From the NCBI GenBank assembly GCA_022592435.1, contig JABYQS010000015.1:62001-126000 (forward strand): DNA of 64,000 nucleotides, in the 5' to 3' direction. Numbering within the stretch: position 1 is the first letter of the stretch; each line of letters starts with the position of its first letter. The notes beneath the pieces are model-generated. The model saw only the letters and a program-made list of their open reading frames with translations, was not told where the DNA came from and made no database searches. This stretch comes from Cerioporus squamosus. Its lineage: Eukaryota > Basidiomycota > Agaricomycetes > Polyporales > Polyporaceae. Positions 58,136-64,000 of the stretch are shown here, one piece after another. The translations under genes and the position numbers were made by a program.

Positions 58136-60722
58136 TTACGCGGACGGCGAGTCGCGCTTGCCCAGAACGTAAGCAATCGTCTGGAAAGCCGCCCACGGGA
58201 CGAACTCTGTGTGGGAAGCGACCTCGTCAGCACGTAATCCGGACTGCGCTGATGGAAAGACGTACGAGGAGTCATGTGTCCGCTGTAAAAGAACTCGACA
58301 TCTAGCATCGCCCAATACATCAGCACCCACTCCAGTACGCGCGAAACAAACTAGCTCACAGGTCAAGCCTCGTTCGGTATGCATGTTCCCGAAGGTACCC
58401 ATGTTCTCGACGAGGAAGCTCTCGTCCTCAATCGGCGTCTGGAAGCCTTGCAAGCCGTTCCAGGTCATGTTTCTGGGTGCAGCCAAGAGTGAATGCTTGG
58501 GTAGCGAGCTATGGCAGTCAGAACGCACTGGATGGCAATCCTGGTCCCCTCAGCAACGAGGATGAAGTCCTGCATCGCACTCACATTAGGAACGACACGA
58601 GTTGTCGAGACAAGGAGGCAACTCACCGCCAGACCATGCACGATGGCGACCCTCTCGCTCTTCTCAATGACGTTCGGGAGAACGCTCAGAGTCGACGCCA
58701 CGCTTTGGTCGTTACCCTCTCCGCCGGTGGCGGGGTTGATGTAGACAGAGCGGTCGGCACAAGCCTCCCAGTTGATATGGGGCGCATGGATCGCATTTTG
58801 CACCTACGAATCCGATATCTCTCAGTACGAAGACAGCAAACCAGTTGCGGTGCCTCACGTCAGTCCTAGAGGGATACGTTCAGGTCAGGATTTCGCATGT
58901 AGTGGAACAGCATACGAACCTGTTGAAGTAGATGAATTTCTGCGTGGACCTAGGGAATCCCAGCACGCTCCCTGATTCCCCATCAGCCTGCGCGCCGCGC
59001 TACAAAGAAGATGCTCTCACATAGGTTCGGGAACGTGTCAGTCACGCGGTACACGTCGAAGACCGGGTTGATGCTGCGAACAGGTCAGCAGACTAACCAG
59101 TCGACACAAAGAGGACCACCGACATTCCGACCGCGCGCTGTATCGGACTGTGAAGCCGGCACTCAAGCCTCACTCCTACCGCTCGGGTGACGTTGTTGAA
59201 CGTCGCGCCAGCAGGCAAGGGGAGCTGTCCAGGCGGAGGGTACGTGACGAACTTGTCGAGGTAGTCCGTGTATCCGCATGAGTCTGAGATGTTCTGCAGC
59301 TGCCCCCAGAAGGACGAGTTGAATGGGAACACGTTCTTGTTCGCCTGGGCGAGAAACATGGTTCAGGCCACAATCTCGTAACCGACGGAATCGAGAAGCA
59401 CGAACCTGAGCGAAACGCAGGGCAGGAATCTCTTGCTGCACAAGCCCCCAGCTGAGAGACGGGTCGGCGATCCAGATACCCTTGAGGTTGAGGTTCGGGT
59501 TCGGGTGCTCGTACAGGAAGTTGGCAATGTACGGAACGTCTGCAACACGAGATAAGTCGGCGCACCACATCCTTCGTACAGCCAGACTCACAAAAGCCAG
59601 CATACTGTTACATGACCATGAGCCCAATCGTCTGCAATGAGAAACCTGGAATACTCACGCTCTCTCCGCTCACAAAGAAGTTGCTACCCTTCAGCTCTCC
59701 GAAGACCTCCAAGAATTGCTCCAGGAATCCGGCGACTTGCGCTGCCAGCTCGTCGTCGTTACTGATGTTCGGTTCGCCTTGCGAGAAGCCAGTCTGCGTA
59801 TTGTCAGTTAGACAGGGTTCGTGCACGCATACAGCAGCTGAGTGTGCAACGTACCCCAACAGGTTGTTCGACCCAGAGTACGTTCGAAAGGTTTGTCCAG
59901 CTCCACGGGTTCCTAGTGAGTCACTCTTAACAACCTGCCGGCCAGCGCAGTACGAAACTGTGAAGAGCTCACGGGGTCGGTTCTGCCTGGCCCCAGGACC
60001 AAGCTGCGTGGGAGGAGTGCGTTCAGTCGAACACGTCAACCGGAGTACTTGAGAGCAGGCAAACTGACAAATTGGACCGTTCTCCTGCAAGAAACCCTCC
60101 AGCGACGAGCAGCCAGGACCACCTGCAAACAAGAAGCCATTCAATGTCAAAAACATACTCTGCTGCTGCTGCGATCCGACATACCATTCGTCCAGAACAG
60201 CAGATCATTCACGTTCGACGCGTTATTGGTAGGCCAGAACCTGCACGATCGCCTTCAGTAAAGCTGGGAATGCACAGACTACACACTGAACACGTACCAG
60301 AAAAACAGCTTCCGTGTCTCATTCTTCGCCCCAGAAATGGGCATGAGACCCGACCACGAAGGACCGGCGTCGAAATTCACTGTGCACCCAGCCAGTCAGC
60401 ATCAGCTCGTACAGAGAAGGCCGACAGCAAGACACTCACCATCCGGGATCTTCGTCCCATCAACGAAGAACTCCCTGGCACGCGGGTTAGCGAACGAGAT
60501 GGGAGCCTCCCGCTTCTTGACCGCCGGCTCCTCAGGCGTCGATGATTCCGAGTCGAACGACGCACGCGGACCGAGGAAGTCGCGCATGCGCTCGATCTGC
60601 TCGCGCTGGATAGACTCGGCAGTCTCCATGCCCTCCATCGCGCTCCCCGCGAACCTCGCGAGACTCGTCCCCGTCGCACACAGCAGCACGGCAGAAAGCA
60701 GCAACTTCAAAGAGAACACCAT
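58136..60722 (-). CDS. serine carboxypeptidase, family S10
   Basis: Secreted or vacuolar C-terminal exopeptidase. The first exon (60440-60722) has a signal peptide (MVFSLKLLLSAVLLCATG) and an Arg/Glu-rich propeptide with a KKREA processing site near residue 70. Motifs downstream: WTNGGPGCSSLEG (oxyanion loop), FSQGEPNISNDDELAAQV, the catalytic Ser in GESYAGFYVPYIANFL (split by an intron), NGxADF-type HGLADFILVAEG supplying Asp, and SGHMTP supplying His near 58280. Several N-x-S/T sites (NNAS, NISN, NNVT) fit N-glycosylation. It ends KRDSPSA at TAA 58136-58138. I count about eleven exons with short introns; not every border was fixed. Extracellular protein degradation is inferred from the family. 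Confidence 0.88.
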
Positions 60723-61626
60723 CGTGTCGAGGCAAAGGTGTGCACTTTTGTGAGTGTGCCACCAGCTCCCCGTCGAGCCTCGCCCTTATATTCGACGCAG
60801 GACCCTCGCGCGGACCGCCTCCATTGGAGCGCGGTGTGCCGTAAAAATACCTCGAACAATGTACGCGCGGACCTTGGAGAGCCAGCCTGGATCACGCGGG
60901 TCCCGCAGATAACGGAGTCACTAGAGAACGTTACGTTCTCGAAGACCGTACGAGGGCGGAAGACCGCCCCAATGGACGTCGCAGATGGATGGGAAGCGTC
61001 GCAGTATGAACCCGCGCGCATCTACAGTAGCCGAGCCACGGCGGCGGAGTGAGTTGCAGCTTCGGACGGTCCGCCCAGACTCGCTCACCTGGTTCGCGGG
61101 CCATAAGGTTGCGAGCCGCGTGGGGAGCTTCTTCCTTGCATCCTGGCCAAATCATCCCACGACCATATGCAAACCCTAGGATTGCGCAACACCTTCTCGT
61201 CAGCGGGAGCGGAGAAAGGGAGGTGAGAAGGTAGTATCATTGATCGATTCGACACCTCTGGCGTTCTTGAGATCCTGATGTGCATCGAGAATACGGCAGG
61301 GAGTCGGCCGGAAAATGAGTCAGCAGGACCCAACAGGAGCACTCACCGCGGAGGTACTGGCGAAGTATGTGTCAACGACGACAGTGCATTTTATGCGCCG
61401 AAGCAACGGCAGAAAAGGGGATGTCTGTAAAACGTCGATGCAAAATTCTGATGGTACAAGTGGTACAGACACATGCGGGATGGGCGAAGTGATGACTAGG
61501 ATAGCGATGAGACAAGTGCGGCATTCATGGACGGTTCCTCTTGCGCTGTTGCTTGGATTCGGACAGGGGCGGCCTGAGGAAGAACGTCATCAGCCATACC
61601 AAAGACAACCCCTCGACTGCACGCAC
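60723..61626. other. intergenic, no gene seen
   Basis: About 900 bases between two minus-strand genes: carboxypeptidase promoter on the left, CSN7 3' region on the right. Short frames only. Confidence 0.5.
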
Positions 61627-62717
61627 TCACTTCCGCCCCTTGCCCTTCGCATCTGTCGGCTCATCCACATCCATGTCGTCTTTGTTCTCCCTCTCGCGTT
61701 CGCGCTGCCTCTCCCGCTCCCGTTCCCTCTCGCGCTCTCTCTCAAGCTCGGCTAGACCCGCAGCGGTGAGGCCAGTGCGCAGACCGGTGTTGACCGGCCT
61801 GTTCGCGTTACGCGCCTCCTTCTGTTTGTCGACGACCTCCTTGAGCGTTGCCTGGTACTTCTTCTCGTAGATTTCCTTATCAATCTTCGCGGTCGCGGTG
61901 CGGTTCGAAATCTCCGCCAGCTTGTCGTCGAGTGTGGCAAGGACGGCGGAAGTGGTCGACGCCCTGGTCTCAGGTTGGTGGTTGCGCCAGTTAACATAGA
62001 ACATGCTACGCACCAGTTCTGCAATGACACCAGCAGCTGCTCCAGCTTCCCAGGCTCAAGGTCGCGACCCATCGTGTACTCCACCTCGAACTGCTGTTCG
62101 CGCTGGTCAAGTTTGCCCCGCACGATGTCCAGGTAGATCGCGTCGATGATCAGGTCTTCCAGCTCACGAATGGTAGGCATCTCAAGGACGCTGAGCAATC
62201 GGCTGTAGGAGAGTATCTAGAGACGCATTGCAACAGCATCAGAGTCTCGAGCACACATGGGACGAGCTACGAGGACATACACGGCTGTCCTGCGCGAGCG
62301 AGACCAGTGTGAGCTGCTTAAGCTTCGTGATCTGTGCGTCATTTAGAGGCGGAAAGACATCCTTGTGTCCTACAGGATCAACCCGAGGTCAACGAGTGCA
62401 GCCCATCAAGCAAGCAATGGACTCAACGGAGGTAGTCGGGATATGTCTTGTACGAGAACAGTTGCAGGAGGGAGAAGAATGGAGAGTGCTGCTCATTTCC
62501 GGACAACTGAGACACAAGTGTGAAGACGTTGTGTCCATGGAGCTCAGATGGAGCGTACCTCTTGGATGTTGGGTTGCTCGAGCAGTTCAGCAAAGACGAA
62601 TACCCCAGGAGCGGAAGTGGCGTCCTGAATCAGCTTAGCGGCTGCAGCACCCTTTGCTGCCTTGGACATGAGCAAGTACTGCTCGAGCTTCGCAATGTGT
62701 TGTGTTCCGACCTCCAT
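61627..62717 (-). CDS. COP9 signalosome subunit 7
   Basis: PCI-domain subunit of the COP9 signalosome, which removes NEDD8 from cullins and so regulates ligases such as the CUL4-like protein in this window. Exons: 62559-62717, 62428-62506, 62281-62369, 62014-62216 and 61627-61963 (288 residues, in phase). N-terminal MEVGTQHIAKLEQYLLMSKA is followed by FVFAELLEQPNIQE, SPFFSLLQLFSYKTYPDYL, the PCI winged-helix part (VFPPLNDAQITKLKQLTLVSLA, VLEMPTIRELEDLIIDAIY) and GRDLEPGKLEQLLVSLQNW. The C-terminus is a long charged coiled coil with an RE-dipeptide run (about 61690-61750), ending GKGRK. A 16-nt gap at 62543 cannot be an intron; the 52-nt one to 62507 fits. Confidence 0.87.
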
Positions 62718-62977
62718 AGCGTATCGAGAACAAGAGTACAGGTGGTTTCAGGTGTAGCCGAGGTGCGAACGCGGTCACTGCAGCCTCGTGCGCCGCCTGC
62801 TTAGCGCCACAGTCCCTGGTCCGTGTTTGGCTTTGTTAGGATCCGGGGCTCTTGGCAAACATGCACAAGCAAGGGACGTCCGGCCCGACTCCGCTTCGAC
62901 GGTGCAACAGGCGTGAATTTAAGACCACCACGTTCGGCTCATTTAAACACTACGTCTCCAAGTCTCGGCGGGGCGAC
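62718..62977. promoter_or_regulatory. divergent promoter interval
   Basis: 260 bases between CSN7 (minus) and the Mediator-9-like gene (plus), probably a shared promoter. No core element is certain. Confidence 0.4.
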
Positions 62978-63429
62978 ATGACTTCTCTGTACGAATCCTT
63001 GACACTCAAACTCGCCAATGTCGTCGAGCTTGCAACCCAAGATCAAGGCACGAACCTCACCCCGCAGGCCAAGCAAGCCCTCGTGCGCGCAGTGAGTGTA
63101 CCCGACTTTTCAGTGGTTTGCATAAGCTTACCTCATCTTAACACCAGACGAGAGAGTTCAAAGACAGCCTGAAGGAGGCCAACGAGTACGCGACGTCCCT
63201 GCCTGGTGGCGAGTTGTCGGTGGAAGAGCAGGACGAGGTGATTGATATGCTAGAGAAACTGAAGGAGCGGAAGAGGTGCGTAAAGAACCCGCTGCAATCC
63301 ACGCTTGCGCTCATAGCTCTGTGGCACAGGAAACAGCTAGCTGAGTTTGCAGAGAGAGTCGGTAATATCTCGTCGTCCCAGGCAAGCCTCAAGATGGAGA
63401 TCGACTCGATGGCGTCCACCCCAGCGTAA
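62978..63429 (+). CDS. small coiled-coil protein, possibly Mediator subunit 9
   Basis: Exons 62978-63091, 63148-63275 and 63330-63429 join in phase (113 residues). N-terminal MTSLYESLTLKLANVVELA, a short acidic/hydrophobic middle (LPGGELSVEEQDEVIDML) and a charged amphipathic helix (EKLKERKRKQLAEFAERV) match the layout of Mediator subunit 9 (CSE2/MED9), which binds the Mediator middle module. The match is by helix pattern rather than by an invariant motif, so tubulin-chaperone or DASH-type small coiled coils remain alternatives. No signal peptide. Confidence 0.5.
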
Positions 63430-63684
63430 TGCGTCAGCCATATCTGCAAGCCTCCTCAAATGAGTACACATGCGTCAAATTGCCTCCTCGGACTCGCTCT
63501 CAATCGAGGCTAATGCGATTGCCCAATACGCTCCGCCATGTCAGCCTCAGCTCCGTACATGCACAAACCCCTCCTCCCTTCCTTCAAACATCACCTACGC
63601 CGTGGACGGCTACTAGCTTCCTACTCTCTGGCTGGTCCTCTCATCTTCCCTTCACTCCTGCCAACCTAGAGGGTTTCTACGACG

Positions 63685-64000
63685 ATGCTCCGGAGCACGC
63701 TTTCTCTGCTGTCCGTCTCCATTTCAAGCCTCCTCGTCTCAGCTCTCGTAGACCCCGTCCAAGCAGGCAGCGTCACCTGGCTCACCCCTTCAGACGGTGA
63801 CGCCTACACCCCAGGCGACACTATCGTCGGTCGGTGGACATCAGACAAACCTGTTCCCTCTCCATCGTTCCGACTCTGCGTGCAGGCCCCCAGCCGCAGA
63901 TCGGATGACAACGACGATGCTAGCGAGGACGACGGCTCGAGCGAGGGTGAAAATCAGAGCGACAACGGGGACAGCGCGTGTGGGGAAGACGTATGGCCCA
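63685..64000 (+). CDS. secreted protein, Kre9/Knh1-like N-terminus (partial)
   Basis: Open from ATG 63685 to the window edge (105 codons), so partial. A hydrophobic signal peptide (LRSTLSLLSVSISSLLVSA) leads into SVTWLTPSDGDAYTPGDTI and VGRWTSDKP, which recall the N-terminal domain of Kre9/Knh1-type and related basidiomycete wall or GPI-anchored proteins. Then follows a highly acidic Asp/Ser/Glu-rich run (SDDNDDASEDDGSSEGE). The rest lies outside the window, so GPI anchoring cannot be judged. Its identity is inferred from this short segment. Confidence 0.6.
   Translation, partial: MLRSTLSLLSVSISSLLVSALVDPVQAGSVTWLTPSDGDAYTPGDTIVGRWTSDKPVPSPSFRLCVQAPSRRSDDNDDASEDDGSSEGENQSDNGDSACGEDVWP

Noticed and set aside
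62543..62558. 16-nt intron in CSN7
   Set aside because: Too short to splice; the intron ending at 62507 keeps phase and restores the conserved sequence.
1..64000. tRNA, rRNA, CRISPR array, phage or bacterial mobile elements
   Set aside because: I looked for B-box-like GGTTCGA motifs, repeats with spacers and transposase motifs. Isolated matches such as 23378 and 26570 lacked the partner A box or fold.

Overview
The window is nuclear DNA of a filamentous basidiomycete, most likely an Agaricomycete. The evidence is the GC-rich sequence, genes broken by many 50-70 nt GT-AG introns, mixed strands with short intergenic gaps, and a gene set typical of that group: cullin, COP9 signalosome subunit, APC11, Mediator/RSC-type chromatin proteins, a G-protein alpha subunit, F-box and small secreted proteins. 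No prokaryotic operons, rRNA, tRNA, CRISPR array or intact transposon could be recognised.

Layout. 1-6083 holds no gene I can support. 6084-8234 is a PCL/PHO80-type cyclin. 8235-12815 is gene-poor, with a few coding-like but unjoined segments. 12816-13395 (minus) is a small membrane protein divergent from a SPO22/ZIP4 meiosis gene (13583-18486), followed by a CUL4-like cullin (19287-22397) and a Ser/Pro-rich protein (23626-25036). 25037-29348 is gene-poor. 29349-31654 is a G-alpha gene whose C-terminus seems to need a one-nucleotide exon. Then come a short minus-strand gene and an SDR reductase (33080-35250), a GPALPP/DUF3752 protein (minus) divergent from an ADAL-type adenosine/N6-methyl-AMP deaminase, a double-bromodomain plus BAH RSC-type protein (minus), an unknown three-exon gene, a two-finger C2H2 protein, and a GH99-like protein with a proline-rich tail (minus). 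After these come APC11, a P-loop kinase (minus), a metallo-beta-lactamase-fold gene with an in-frame TAA, two tandem small secreted proteins, an F-box protein (minus), a Dabb-domain protein, a serine carboxypeptidase (minus), CSN7 (minus), a Mediator-9-like protein, and the start of a secreted wall-type protein cut by the window end.

Functional themes. Several genes belong to ubiquitin and cell-cycle control (cullin 4, CSN7, APC11, F-box, cyclin); CSN removes NEDD8 from cullins, so CUL4 and CSN7 act on the same machine. SPO22/ZIP4 belongs to meiosis. The right-hand end is richer in secreted proteins.

Two cautions. Several otherwise well conserved genes (G-alpha, GPALPP, ADAL, F-box) carry apparent one-base frameshifts, mostly at short homopolymers, which looks more like residual sequence error than independent gene death. 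Exon borders were assigned by eye from splice motifs, phase and family similarity and need transcript support. The most interesting signals are the candidate one-nucleotide exon in the G-alpha gene, the TAA in place of an expected Gln codon in the metallo-beta-lactamase gene, and the tandem secreted family with identical exon design.
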